Assembly (NCBI RefSeq): GCF_943372915.1
Contig: NZ_CALSAN010000004.1
Coordinates: 144,282-208,281, forward strand
Source: Ferrovibrio terrae_A
GTDB taxonomy: Bacteria; Pseudomonadota; Alphaproteobacteria; Ferrovibrionales; Ferrovibrionaceae
Reading direction: 5' to 3'
Length of the DNA stretch: 64,000 bases
The notes under the pieces were generated by a model. The model was not told where the DNA came from and ran no database searches. It worked only from the letters and a program-made list of their open reading frames with translations. Below are positions 45,292 to 54,545 of the stretch, one piece after another. Positions within the stretch are counted from its first letter, which is position 1; each line of letters opens with the position of its first letter. The position numbers and the translations under genes are program-made.

Positions 45292-46179
45292 TCAGAACTT
45301 CTTGGCCGTCTTGGTGGCTTCCAGGCGGGCGATCAGGCTGGACGTATCCCAGCGGTTGCCGCCCATCTGCTGCACTTCGGCATAGAACTGGTCGACCAGC
45401 GCCGCCACCGGCAGGCTGGCGCCATTGCGACGCGCTTCGGCCAGGCAGATGCTGAGATCCTTGCGCATCCAGTCGACGGCGAAGCCGTAATCGAACTTGC
45501 CCTCGATCATGGTCTTGTGGCGGTTGTCCATCTGCCATGAACCGGCGGCACCCTTGGAGATCACCTCGACGGCCTTCGTCAGGTCCAGTCCCGAGGCACG
45601 ACCGAAAGCCAGCGCTTCCGCCAGGCCCTGTACCAGGCCGGCGATGCAGATCTGGTTCATCATCTTGGTCAACTGGCCGCTGCCGGTCGGCCCCATCAGG
45701 TTCTGCATCTTGGCGTAGGCCTGGATCACCGGCTTGACCTTCTCATAGATCGCCGCATCGCCACCGCACATGATGGTCAGCTGGCCGTTCTCGGCGCCGG
45801 CCTGCCCGCCAGAGACGGGCGCATCGATGAAGCCCTGCCCACTGGCCTTGGCTTTCTCGCCGATCTCGCGGGCCACATCGGCCGAGGCCGTCGTGTGATC
45901 GACGAAGACTGCGCCCTTGGCCAGACCGGCCAGGATGCCCGTATCGCCATAGGTGACCGAGCGCAGGTCGTCGTCGTTACCGACGCAGGCCATCACGAAT
46001 TCAGCGCCTGCGGCAGCCGCCTTCGGGTTTGCAGCCTTCTGCCCCTTGTGCTGGGCGACCCATTTGTCGGCCTTCTCTGCGGAGCGGTTCCAGACCGACA
46101 CAGTATGGCCAGCCTTAACCAAATGCCCGGCCATCGGGTAGCCCATGACCCCCAGACCAATAAATGCAACCTTCGCCAT
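45292..46179 (-). CDS. NAD(P)-dependent beta-hydroxyacid dehydrogenase (HIBADH family)
   Basis: This 295-residue protein starts MAKVAFIGLGVMGYPMAGHLVKAGH and has FIDAPVSGGQAGAENGQLTIMCGG and the Lys in GSGQLTKMMNQICIAGLVQGLAEAL. It belongs to the same superfamily as the mmsB product but to a different branch, near glyoxylate/succinic-semialdehyde or tartronate-type reductases. The exact substrate is not determinable. The frame opens six codons upstream; ATG at 46179 aligns with the family and has a GGGGGA site. Confidence 0.85.
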   Translation of the reverse strand: MAKVAFIGLGVMGYPMAGHLVKAGHTVSVWNRSAEKADKWVAQHKGQKAANPKAAAAGAEFVMACVGNDDDLRSVTYGDTGILAGLAKGAVFVDHTTASADVAREIGEKAKASGQGFIDAPVSGGQAGAENGQLTIMCGGDAAIYEKVKPVIQAYAKMQNLMGPTGSGQLTKMMNQICIAGLVQGLAEALAFGRASGLDLTKAVEVISKGAAGSWQMDNRHKTMIEGKFDYGFAVDWMRKDLSICLAEARRNGASLPVAALVDQFYAEVQQMGGNRWDTSSLIARLEATKTAKKF

Positions 46180-46390
46180 CATTTCCCCCAAAATCAAAGA
46201 ATAACAAGCGGTTATGGTTAACTGCGCGCGGCGGATGCAGTTTGCACTATGCCGCTGGGACAGGCAATTGCCGCATTAACGCACTCTTGGCGATTGATCA
46301 ATGGCATCAAACAATTACTGCTTGCAGATCAGGCAAAATTAAGGTAAATAGAATGTAGAGTTACTTTATCTGGCGTGGGAGAAACCCATC

Positions 46391-46960
46391 ATGCCGCTCG
46401 ACACCATCGGCAATTATGCCGCGTCGGGCAGCAGCGGTGCGAGTGCCCGCAATGCTGTCCGAGTAAGTAGCAACTCCCCTTCCACTGCAACCGCTGATGT
46501 TGCAGTCCCAGCCGTGCGCGATGAAAAGCCCGCTCGTGAAGAGGTGGCTGTTTCATCTCCATCCGCAAATGTTGCTGTGTATGTCAGCCCCTTCATCCGG
46601 CTCGACATCACATCGCGGCTCGCCATCGTCGAAATTCGCAACAGCGAGACCGGCGAGGTGCAGCAGCAGTACCCGAGCCCGCGTGCAGTGCGTGAGTATA
46701 CGCAAAACCTGCCCGAAGACTCGGACCTGCGCGCAGGCACACAATCGGAGAACAGCGACACGTCGCAGCAGCCACGCGTTATCGGCAGTGCCGCTGACAA
46801 CGCAGCTCAGGCTGCCCAGACCCCGCCTGGTCTGCAAACACCAACCGCGCCTGCGGCCCCGGCTACGCCGGCAAGCCCTCAGGCCGCGGCAGCAGCTGCG
46901 GCCGCTTTCGGCAGCTTGCAGAGTGTTCCGTCTGGCGGCAAGCAGCTCGCGATCGCCTGA
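46391..46960 (+). CDS. FlaG-like unknown protein with low-complexity ends
   Basis: This 189-residue protein has Ala/Ser-rich disordered ends and one compact core around residues 55-105: VYVSPFIRLDITSRLAIVEIRNSETGEVQQQYPSPRAVREY. The core recalls the C-terminal strand of FlaG flagellar proteins (a Val/Ile-rich strand, then a TGEV turn and an IP/YP motif). I do not recognise the whole. A GGGAG site precedes the ATG. motA-motB lies 2.7 kb downstream on the same strand, a weak contextual support for a flagellar role. Confidence 0.5.
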   Translation: MPLDTIGNYAASGSSGASARNAVRVSSNSPSTATADVAVPAVRDEKPAREEVAVSSPSANVAVYVSPFIRLDITSRLAIVEIRNSETGEVQQQYPSPRAVREYTQNLPEDSDLRAGTQSENSDTSQQPRVIGSAADNAAQAAQTPPGLQTPTAPAAPATPASPQAAAAAAAAFGSLQSVPSGGKQLAIA

Positions 46961-47102
46961 GTTCAACTGACTGGCGGCTATGAACTGAACCTGCGCCTCT
47001 CGCGGGCAATTGCAGAATTGCTTTGCCCGGGCATCATTTCAATCCTGCAAATCATTATCGAATCTGCTAAGCCTGCTGCTGTGTTTTGGCGAGCAGGACT
47101 TT

Positions 47103-49523
47103 ATGCGCTGGGTTGTCAGATTAGTCGTCGCTTTGATTGTTCTTGTTGGCCTTGCCGGCAGCGCCATCTACATTCTTGCTCGGCTGTCGTTGCCTGCAAT
47201 CGACGGTGAAATCAAAGTCGCTCAGACATTGGCCGGCCCCGTCGACATCCTGCGCGATCGCCATGCCATTCCCCACATCCGCGCCAACAGCCGCAACGAC
47301 GCGGCCTTCGGTCTTGGATATGCCCATGCCCAGGACCGCCTGTGGCAAATGGAAATCCAGCGCCGCGTTGCTGCCGGCCGATTGGCAGAGCTGTTTGGCA
47401 CCCCAGCGCTGAATACCGACAAATTCCTGCGTACGCTTGGCATCCGCCGCAAGGCTGTAACCGCGTTTGCGGCCCTGCAGCCGGCCACACAGGACACCCT
47501 GCAGGCCTATGCCGATGGTGTGAACGCCTTCCTTGCCAACAATAGCGGCCCGCTGCCGCCGGAATTCATTGCATTCGACGTCAAACCGGAGCCCTGGACG
47601 CCGGCCGACTCCCTGGGCTGGCTCAAGATGATGGCTTGGGATTTGAGTGGAAACTGGGGCAGCGAACTCGCGAGACTGGGTTTATCCCGCCGTCTCAGCA
47701 AACAGCAGATCGAGGAGTTCTACCCGCCCTATCCGGGTGACGGACCCGTGGCACTGGCAGATATCGGAGATCTGTATCGGGAAGTTGCAGCTACGCTTGA
47801 TATCGAGCGGTTGCAGAAAATCCTGCCGCCTGAGCGGCCCGAAGGCATCGGATCGAACAACTGGGTCATCCATGGCAAGAGGACAGTGACCGGGCAGCCC
47901 CTGCTCGCCAACGATCCGCATCTGGGCCTCACATCCCCTGCGATCTGGTATTTCGCGCATCTGATGACACCTGTCGGTGCCTCTATTGGTGCAACCCTGC
48001 CCGGCGTGCCGGGTATCGTGCTGGGCCATAATGGCCGCGTGGCATGGGGCTTCACCAATACGGGCCCTGACACGCAGGATCTCTATATTGAAAGGATCGA
48101 CCCGAACGATCCTGGCCGCTATCTCACACCCGATGGTTCGGCTGCCTTTGTGACGCGGCAGGAAGTGATCAAACTGCGCGGGGGCAGCGATATCGTGCTG
48201 ACCGTGCGCGAAACCCGCCATGGCCCGGTGATTTCTGATGTGCATGACCGCGCCCAGCGCCTGATCGAACCCGGCTATGTGCTGGCCTTTGCCTGGACGG
48301 CCCTGCGCGACGACGACACGACCGCAGACTCGCTGCTTGGCCTCGACAGCGTCACCGACTGGAAGAGCTTCAACGAGAATCTGCGCCGCTTTGTGACGCC
48401 ACAACAAAACATCGTCTATGCCGATCGCGAGGGGAATATCGGGTTCGTGGCACCAGGCCTGATTCCGATCCGTCGCCCCGACAACGATCTTAAAGGTCTC
48501 TCGCCTGCACCTGGCTGGGATGCCCGGTATGACTGGACCGGCTTCATCCCGTTCGACCAGCTCCCGCGCAGCTACAACCCACCCCAGGGCATGCTGGTCA
48601 CCGCAAACCACAAAATTGTGCCCGACAACTATCCGTTTTTCATCACGTCGGAATGGGCCGAGCCCTATCGCGCACGCCGCATCGAGAATCTGCTAAAAGA
48701 ACGCAATGTTCATTCCGTTGAAAGCTTCAAACAGCTGCAAGGCGACACGCTGTCTCTGATGGCGACAGATATCCTGCCGCTGATGCTGGCGGTACCGCCC
48801 AAAACAGCCCCGCGCAATGCCGAAGTGCCGGGCAGTCATGCAATGCTGGCGACCTGGGACGGCAACATGACGATCAACCGCCCGGAACCGCTGATCTTCC
48901 AGGCCTGGTATCGCGAATTGAGCCGGCTGGTGCTTGCCGACGAGCTGGGCGAAGCCTTCCAACCACTATGGCGTTTCCGCCCCGTGCTGATGAAGAACAT
49001 CCTGTCGAATCGCGATGGTCAGGCCCGCTGGTGCGCCAATGTGGCGACCGGGGCCGCAACCACCTGCGCCGACCTGATTGCCGAGTCCCTGGATCGTGCC
49101 CTTGACGATCTGAAGACCCGCTTTGGGTCGGATCTGGCCCGCTGGCGCTGGGGCGATGCTCATGCGACCCGGGCACCGCATCGGCCGTTTAGTAACATTC
49201 CTGTGTTACGCCGCCTGTTCGAGGTCAGCGTGCCCACGCCGGGCGACGCCTTCACCATCAATGTAGGCCGGAGCGACATGGGCAACGAGGCCGACCCGTT
49301 CGGCAATCATCATGCCGCCTCCCTGCGGGCCATCTACGATCTGGCCGACCTAAACCGCTCGCAATTCATGCATTCGACCGGCCAGTCCGGTCATGTCCTG
49401 TCACCGCATTACCGGGATTTTGCCGCCCCCTGGGCAGCCGTCGATTATATCCCCATGTCGATGCGGCCGGCCGATTTTGAGGCTGGGGCCATGGGCCGCC
49501 TGCGTCTGACCGCCCGTCAGTAA
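47103..49523 (+). CDS. Penicillin acylase family (Ntn) amidohydrolase
   Basis: This 806-residue precursor has a hydrophobic signal or anchor (VVRLVVALIVLVGLAGSAIYILARL) and the penicillin acylase fold: DRHAIPHIRANSRNDAAFGLGYAHAQDRLWQMEIQRR near the start. GSNNWVIHG places the predicted nucleophile Ser251 after an autocleavage site, followed by NDPHLGLTSPAIWY and the LPGVPGIVLGHNGRVAWGFTN block. Relatives cleave beta-lactam side chains, aliphatic amides or acyl-homoserine lactones. The substrate is unknown. The frame opens upstream but ATG at 47103 is preferred because it starts the membrane segment. Confidence 0.88.
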   Translation: MRWVVRLVVALIVLVGLAGSAIYILARLSLPAIDGEIKVAQTLAGPVDILRDRHAIPHIRANSRNDAAFGLGYAHAQDRLWQMEIQRRVAAGRLAELFGTPALNTDKFLRTLGIRRKAVTAFAALQPATQDTLQAYADGVNAFLANNSGPLPPEFIAFDVKPEPWTPADSLGWLKMMAWDLSGNWGSELARLGLSRRLSKQQIEEFYPPYPGDGPVALADIGDLYREVAATLDIERLQKILPPERPEGIGSNNWVIHGKRTVTGQPLLANDPHLGLTSPAIWYFAHLMTPVGASIGATLPGVPGIVLGHNGRVAWGFTNTGPDTQDLYIERIDPNDPGRYLTPDGSAAFVTRQEVIKLRGGSDIVLTVRETRHGPVISDVHDRAQRLIEPGYVLAFAWTALRDDDTTADSLLGLDSVTDWKSFNENLRRFVTPQQNIVYADREGNIGFVAPGLIPIRRPDNDLKGLSPAPGWDARYDWTGFIPFDQLPRSYNPPQGMLVTANHKIVPDNYPFFITSEWAEPYRARRIENLLKERNVHSVESFKQLQGDTLSLMATDILPLMLAVPPKTAPRNAEVPGSHAMLATWDGNMTINRPEPLIFQAWYRELSRLVLADELGEAFQPLWRFRPVLMKNILSNRDGQARWCANVATGAATTCADLIAESLDRALDDLKTRFGSDLARWRWGDAHATRAPHRPFSNIPVLRRLFEVSVPTPGDAFTINVGRSDMGNEADPFGNHHAASLRAIYDLADLNRSQFMHSTGQSGHVLSPHYRDFAAPWAAVDYIPMSMRPADFEAGAMGRLRLTARQ

Positions 49524-49677
49524 GCGCTAAAAGGGGCCTCTGTCCGGCAATCCGGCATAAACCATTACCCCTTTTCAATATTCTATTTACCCCCCGCATA
49601 CGATAAGAAAGGTTGGGTTGCGTGCCTGGGCAGATTCGCGTCCGCGAAATCGGCTGGGTGCGGCATGGAGAGTCAAG

Positions 49678-50538
49678 ATGCTGATTATTATCGGCTCCAT
49701 TGTCGGTTTGGGCTGCGTGCTCGGTGGCTATGTTGCCATGGGCGGTAAACTCGCCGTGCTGTGGCAGCCGTTCGAGCTTGTCATCATCGGCGGCGCCGGC
49801 GTCGGCGCTTTTATCGTCGGCAACCCGAAGCCGGTGCTGAAATCCGGCCTGAACGGCTTCAAGACCGCCTTCAAGGGCCCGAAATACACCAAGGACGATT
49901 ACCTTGAACTGCTGTCGATGATGTACAGCGTGTTCAAACTCGCCAAGAGCAAGGGCATGCTGGCCCTGGAACAGCACATCGAAAAACCGGAAGAGAGCAA
50001 ACTCTTCACCCAGTTTCCCAAATTCATGGGCGACCACCATGCCATGGATTTCATATGCGACTATCTGCGCCTGATGACATTGGGCAGCGAGAACCCGCAT
50101 GAGATGGAATCGCTGATGGACATGGAACTGGAAGTCCATCACCAGGAAGATCACCTTGCCCAATCGGCGATCAATGCTTTCGGTGAAAGCTTCCCCGCGC
50201 TCGGTATCGTTGCCGCCGTGCTCGGCGTTATCAAGACCATGGGCTCGATCAGCGAACCGCCCGAAGTGCTCGGAAAGCTGATCGGCGGCGCGCTGGTCGG
50301 CACCTTCCTCGGCATTCTCATGTCCTATGGCATCGTTTCGCCGATTGCCGCGGCCTGCAAGGCCACAATGGAACACGACAGCAAATACCTGATGTGCATG
50401 AAAGCCGGCCTGCTCGCGCATTTGCAGGGCTATGCCCCGGCGGTTTCGGTGGAGTTTGCACGCAAATCGCTGATGTCGAATGTGCGGCCGAGCTTCTACG
50501 AAGTTGAAGAAGCGACCAGCAAAGTGCAGTCGGTTTGA
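49678..50538 (+). CDS. motA: Flagellar motor stator protein MotA
   Basis: MotA and MotB form the proton-driven stator of the flagellar motor. This 286-residue protein starts MLIIIGSIVGLGCVLGGYVAMGG, has a cytoplasmic domain with DDYLELLSMMYSVFKLAKSKG and EDHLAQSAINAFGESFPALGIVAAVLGVIKTMG, and a last segment ending LLAHLQGYAPAVSVEFARKSL. The upstream TTG in frame would add 20 residues; ATG at 49678 is used. CGATAA at 49601-49606 resembles a sigma-28 -10, but no -35 is clear. Confidence 0.95.
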   Translation: MLIIIGSIVGLGCVLGGYVAMGGKLAVLWQPFELVIIGGAGVGAFIVGNPKPVLKSGLNGFKTAFKGPKYTKDDYLELLSMMYSVFKLAKSKGMLALEQHIEKPEESKLFTQFPKFMGDHHAMDFICDYLRLMTLGSENPHEMESLMDMELEVHHQEDHLAQSAINAFGESFPALGIVAAVLGVIKTMGSISEPPEVLGKLIGGALVGTFLGILMSYGIVSPIAAACKATMEHDSKYLMCMKAGLLAHLQGYAPAVSVEFARKSLMSNVRPSFYEVEEATSKVQSV

Positions 50539-50558
50539 CGATCGCGGAGCGCTGAGCG

Positions 50559-51752
50559 ATGGCCGGTCTCGATGGCGAACGCCCTATCATCGTCAAGAAG
50601 ATCAAGAAGGGCGTCCATTCTGCGCATGGCGGCGCCTGGAAGGTGGCTTACGCGGATTTCGTGACCGCGATGATGGCCTTCTTCCTGCTGCTGTGGCTGC
50701 TCAACGTTACCACCGACGAGCAAAAGAAGGGCGTTGCCGACTATTTCTCGCCTGCTTCGGTCAGCCGCAGCCTGTCAGGTGCCGGCGGTGTGATGGGTGG
50801 CCGCACCATCCTGGAAGACGGCGGCAAGATTTCCAGTTTTGGCCTACCTTCGATGGTGATTGGTCCCTCCGCTGAAAAAAGCGATCAGCCGGATCAGCCG
50901 CAATACGACCAGCGCTATCCTGACTCGCGCCAGCCGCCGCCGGCGGCGGGCACCCAGGGCGATCGTTTCCCGGACCCGGCCGAGGCCGCTCAGCGCGGTG
51001 CAGGCCAGCAGGCCCAGGAAGGCCAGGGCGGCGGCCAGGAGCAGGTTCTCGACCTGCAGCAGATCGATGCGCAGGCTGCACGCGAACGCGTGGCACAGGC
51101 CGAAGCGGAAAACTTCCGCGAGGTTGAGGCCCAGATCCGTCAGGCGATCCAGGAAAACCCGCAACTGGCAGAACTGTCGAAGCAGATCGTGTTCGACAAC
51201 ACGCCGGAGGGATTCCGCATCCAGCTGGTCGACGAGGAGCAGTCATCCATGTTCCCGTCCGGCAGTGCTGGCATGAGCGAGAAGACCCGACGCCTGATGC
51301 AGCAAGTGGCACAGGCGGTCTCAAAACTGCCGAACAAGCTGGCGATCAGCGGCAACACCGACGCGCAGCCTTTCCGCGGCCAGGGCGCGTATTCGAATTG
51401 GGAACTCTCCGCCGATCGTGCCAATGCGGCGCGGCGGGCGATGATCGAAGCCGGCGTGCCAACCGAACGTATCCGCCAGGTCACCGGCAATGCCGACCAG
51501 GATCCGCTGATCAAGGACAACCCGCTGGATGCCCGCAATCGCCGCATCGCCATCCTACTGCTCAGCGATGTACCGAAGCCCGGCACCAACACGGCCGGCG
51601 GAGCTGGTGGCGGCTCAGGCAGCAGCGGCGGTTTCCAGCCCGGTGTCATCCGGCCTGGTGCCCTGCGCAACCCGCCGCCGCCGCCGCCGCCGCCGCCTGG
51701 CCTTGGCGGCCCAGGGTCGAACAGCCAGATCCGCATCATGCCCAGCCGGTAA
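50559..51752 (+). CDS. motB: Flagellar motor stator protein MotB
   Basis: This 397-residue protein has the MotB plug: HGGAWKVAYADFVTAMMAFFLLLWLL, with the proton-carrying Asp33 at the start of the membrane helix. A charged linker with a coiled-coil stretch follows, then an OmpA-like peptidoglycan-binding domain (LAISGNTDAQPF, LSADRANAARRAMIEAGV, NRRIAILLL). The C-terminus adds Gly/Ser-rich and poly-Pro (nine Pro at about 380) tails not found in the core family. It follows motA by 20 bases. Confidence 0.95.
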   Translation: MAGLDGERPIIVKKIKKGVHSAHGGAWKVAYADFVTAMMAFFLLLWLLNVTTDEQKKGVADYFSPASVSRSLSGAGGVMGGRTILEDGGKISSFGLPSMVIGPSAEKSDQPDQPQYDQRYPDSRQPPPAAGTQGDRFPDPAEAAQRGAGQQAQEGQGGGQEQVLDLQQIDAQAARERVAQAEAENFREVEAQIRQAIQENPQLAELSKQIVFDNTPEGFRIQLVDEEQSSMFPSGSAGMSEKTRRLMQQVAQAVSKLPNKLAISGNTDAQPFRGQGAYSNWELSADRANAARRAMIEAGVPTERIRQVTGNADQDPLIKDNPLDARNRRIAILLLSDVPKPGTNTAGGAGGGSGSSGGFQPGVIRPGALRNPPPPPPPPPGLGGPGSNSQIRIMPSR

Positions 51753-51758
51753 GATCGC

Positions 51759-52244
51759 GTGACAGAACACCCCTCGTCCTCTGAGTTGATCCCCACCGCG
51801 GTACCGGTGATCGATCCCTTCTCCAACCCGGCCCGTTTCGAGGGCCTGCTGTGGCGGCGGGCTTTTGCATATCTGGTCGACCTGATCGTGCTGCTGGGTT
51901 TGCTGTTCCTCTACAAGATCGCCCTGGTCGTGCTCACCGTCGCCACCTTCGGCTTGCTCACACCCCTCCTGATCCTGATCGCCGCCGCCATCCCGGTGGC
52001 CTACCACACCCTCACCATCGGCAGCACGGCAGCTGCCACCCTGGGTATGCGTCTGTTCGGCCTTGAGGTGCGGGTCTGGAGTGGCGGCAAACCGGGCTAT
52101 ATTCAGGCCCTGCTGCACACTGCCGTGTTTTATGTGACGACCAGCTTCACCGGTGGCCTGATCCTGCTCTGGCCCCTGTTCAGCAACCGGCGGCGCTGCC
52201 TGCACGATCTGCTGTGCGGCACCATGGTCGTGCGCCGGGCGTGA
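51759..52244 (+). CDS. RDD family membrane protein
   Basis: The 161-residue protein has an N-terminal polar region and three or four membrane segments beginning FEGLLWRRAFAYLVDLIVLLGLLFLY, the RDD core R...D pattern. The last part reads SNRRRCLHDLLCGTMVV, typical of the family. RDD proteins include transport accessory and osmotic-stress proteins, without a settled role. It starts at GTG six bases after the motB stop, so may be co-transcribed with motAB. Confidence 0.8.
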   Translation: MTEHPSSSELIPTAVPVIDPFSNPARFEGLLWRRAFAYLVDLIVLLGLLFLYKIALVVLTVATFGLLTPLLILIAAAIPVAYHTLTIGSTAAATLGMRLFGLEVRVWSGGKPGYIQALLHTAVFYVTTSFTGGLILLWPLFSNRRRCLHDLLCGTMVVRRA

Positions 52245-52314
52245 CAATAAAAGCGCAGAATACCCCCTCCCCAAGCCGGTCAATTACGCTAATCTGTTTT
52301 CGACTCTTGAGTGG

Positions 52315-53097
52315 ATGGACTGCGACGTGAAACATCGGCTGCAGATACCTTTGCGGCACTTCTTCGCCACGCCACCCACACCGTGCCCCTATCTGCCGGG
52401 CCGGCTGGAACGCAAAGTGGTGACGCTGCTTGCCGGTGACGACCCGGATGGGCTGCATAACGCGCTCAGCCAGGCTGGCTTTCGCCGCAGCCAGGATTTG
52501 GCCTATCGGCCTGCTTGCGAAAACTGCAATGCCTGTGTGCCGGTGCGCGTGCCGGCTGCCGAGTTTGAGCCCAATCATGCCCAACGCCGCATCCTGCGTC
52601 GCAATGCCGGCGTACTGGCCCGTCGCCTGCCCGCCTATGCCACCCGCGAGCATTACCAGGTGTTCCGCCGCTATGTGACCGCGCGCCACGACGGTGGTGG
52701 CATGGCAGACATGGAATTTGCCGATTATCGCGCCATGGTCGAGGATAGCCCGGTACGCAGCGGGCTGACCGAGTTCCGCAATGCCGATGGCCGGCTGTTC
52801 GGGGTCTGCCTGATTGACGAAATGAGCGACGGCGTGTCGCTGGTCTACAGCTATTTCGACCCCGATTTCGAGGGCCGCAGCCCGGGCAGCTTTGTCATCC
52901 TCTGGCATATCCAGAATGCCTGCGATCTGGGTCTGCCCTATGTCTACCTCGGCTACTGGATCGCTGAGAGCCGGAAAATGGCCTATAAGAGCCGTTTCCG
53001 CCCCTTGGAAGCCCTGACCCAGGAGGGCTGGCGGCGCCTGCGCCCACAAGCCGAACCAGAGCCCCAACCGGCCCTCGCCGTACCCACTTTGGTCTGA
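52315..53097 (+). CDS. bpt: Aspartate/glutamate leucyl- or arginyl-transferase (Bpt/ATE)
   Basis: Bpt/ATE adds a leucine or arginine to N-terminal Asp or Glu, marking proteins for ClpAP degradation. The 260-residue protein has the substrate-binding Cys region CENCNACVPVRVPAAEF (about residues 66-82), the RRILRRN block, SLVYSYFDPDF and LPYVYLGYWIAESRKMAYKSRFRPLEAL. These match the bacterial leucyl-transferase branch. The tail is Pro-rich. It lies alone after the RDD gene. Confidence 0.9.
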   Translation: MDCDVKHRLQIPLRHFFATPPTPCPYLPGRLERKVVTLLAGDDPDGLHNALSQAGFRRSQDLAYRPACENCNACVPVRVPAAEFEPNHAQRRILRRNAGVLARRLPAYATREHYQVFRRYVTARHDGGGMADMEFADYRAMVEDSPVRSGLTEFRNADGRLFGVCLIDEMSDGVSLVYSYFDPDFEGRSPGSFVILWHIQNACDLGLPYVYLGYWIAESRKMAYKSRFRPLEALTQEGWRRLRPQAEPEPQPALAVPTLV

Positions 53098-53230
53098 CTC
53101 CCAGTTTCTTGCCTCGGGCACTGAGCAGGGGTATTTTCCCCGACCGTATGCGGATTCTCCGTGTACACCACGTTGTTGCGCCCATTCCCAGACCGGAATA
53201 CCGGCCACCAATCCCTAGGGAGAAAAAACC

Positions 53231-54352
53231 ATGCTTCGTCGTAAATTCCTTGCAGGCGCTGCAGTCGCAGGCGCCGGCAGCATCGGTGCTGCTGCAAGCT
53301 TCCCGACCCCGGCGCTCGCCCAGAGCCAGCCTGAAATCAAATGGCGTATCGCATCGAGCTTCCCGAAGAGCCTCGACACCATCTATGGCGGCGCGGAAGT
53401 CATTGCCAAGCGCGTGGCTGAGCTGACCGACAACAAGTTCCAGATCCGCGTCTTTGCCGCAGGCGAAATCGTGCCCGGCCTGCAGGTTCTCGATGCTGTC
53501 CAGGCCGGTACTGTCGAAGCCGGTCACACCGTCAGCTACTACTATGTCGGCAAGGATCCGACCTTTGCCTTCGACGCCTGCATGCCCTTCGGTCTGAACG
53601 TGCGCCAGCAGAATTCCTGGATGCGCACCGGCGGCGGCATGGAACTGATGCGCGAGTTCTTCAAGGACTACAACATCGTTCAGTTCCCGGCCGGCAACAC
53701 CGGCACGCAGATGGGCGGCTGGTTCCGCAAGGAAATCAAGACCGTTGAAGACCTGAAGGGCTTGAAGTTCCGCATCGCCGGCATTGCTGGGCAGATCCTG
53801 ACCAAGCTGGGCGTGGTGCCCCAGCAGATTGCTGGCGGCGATATCTATCCGGCGCTGGAAAAGGGCACCATCGACGCGGCCGAATGGGTCGGGCCTTATG
53901 ACGATGAGAAGCTCGGCTTCAACAAGGTCGCCAAGTACTACTACTACCCGGGTTGGTGGGAAGGTGGCCCCCAGGTTTCGCTGATGATCAATCAGCAGCA
54001 GTGGGCAAGCCTGCCGCCGGCTTATCAGGCAGCGATCGAAGCTGCCTGCGCTGACTCCACGCTGACCATGCTGGCGAAGTATGACTCGCAGAATCCGGTT
54101 GCCCTGCGCAAGTTGGTTGCCAGCGGCACGCAGCTGCGCCCGTTCCCGCGCCCGGTGATGGAAGCCTGCTTCGATGCAGCCAATCAGGTTTACGCCGAAG
54201 TCGCGGCAGCAAACCCGAAGTTCAAGAAGGTCTACGAGCCCTGGCTGAAGTATCGCGACGAACAGCTGCTGTGGTTCCGCGTTGCGGAAGGCACCTTCGA
54301 CAACTTCATGTCGGCTGCCAGCCAGCGTAAGCCGGCCGCGAAGAAGGGCTAA
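53231..54352 (+). CDS. TRAP transporter substrate-binding protein, TakP-like (first of tandem pair)
   Basis: This 373-residue periplasmic protein has a twin-arginine signal (RRKFLAGAAVAGAGS) ending in ALAQ. The mature part begins PEIKWRIASSFPKSLDTIYGGAEVIAK. It has PGWWEGGPQVSLMI, typical of the TakP/lactate-binding branch of DctP proteins, which bind 2-oxoacids or lactate. A terminator follows it, and the next gene is a close paralog. No dctQ or dctM is adjacent, so the permease partner is not evident. Confidence 0.9.
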   Translation: MLRRKFLAGAAVAGAGSIGAAASFPTPALAQSQPEIKWRIASSFPKSLDTIYGGAEVIAKRVAELTDNKFQIRVFAAGEIVPGLQVLDAVQAGTVEAGHTVSYYYVGKDPTFAFDACMPFGLNVRQQNSWMRTGGGMELMREFFKDYNIVQFPAGNTGTQMGGWFRKEIKTVEDLKGLKFRIAGIAGQILTKLGVVPQQIAGGDIYPALEKGTIDAAEWVGPYDDEKLGFNKVAKYYYYPGWWEGGPQVSLMINQQQWASLPPAYQAAIEAACADSTLTMLAKYDSQNPVALRKLVASGTQLRPFPRPVMEACFDAANQVYAEVAAANPKFKKVYEPWLKYRDEQLLWFRVAEGTFDNFMSAASQRKPAAKKG

Positions 54353-54388
54353 TAGGCCGTTTAAAGAGTTTCTGTATACGTCTTATTG

Positions 54389-54417
54389 AAAAGCCCCGCT
54401 CCGTCGGGGCTTTTCTT
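54389..54417 (+). terminator. Rho-independent terminator between the two TRAP binding proteins
   Basis: A 10-bp stem (54389-54398 with 54405-54414) with a 6-base loop is followed by CTTT; the stem's own 3' end supplies TTTT. It lies about 37 bases after the first gene's stop, so each paralog is probably its own transcript. Confidence 0.85.
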
Positions 54418-54545
54418 TATCGGTCGTTGTTCTGATTAACCTGATCCCGTAATCTCCCCCCATCGTCTGACGCAGCGCGAGTCTGCAAGGACGGTCGGTA
54501 ATCGGGCCGAAAGTGTCCGGCCCGTCAAACAGGGAGAAGATAAAA

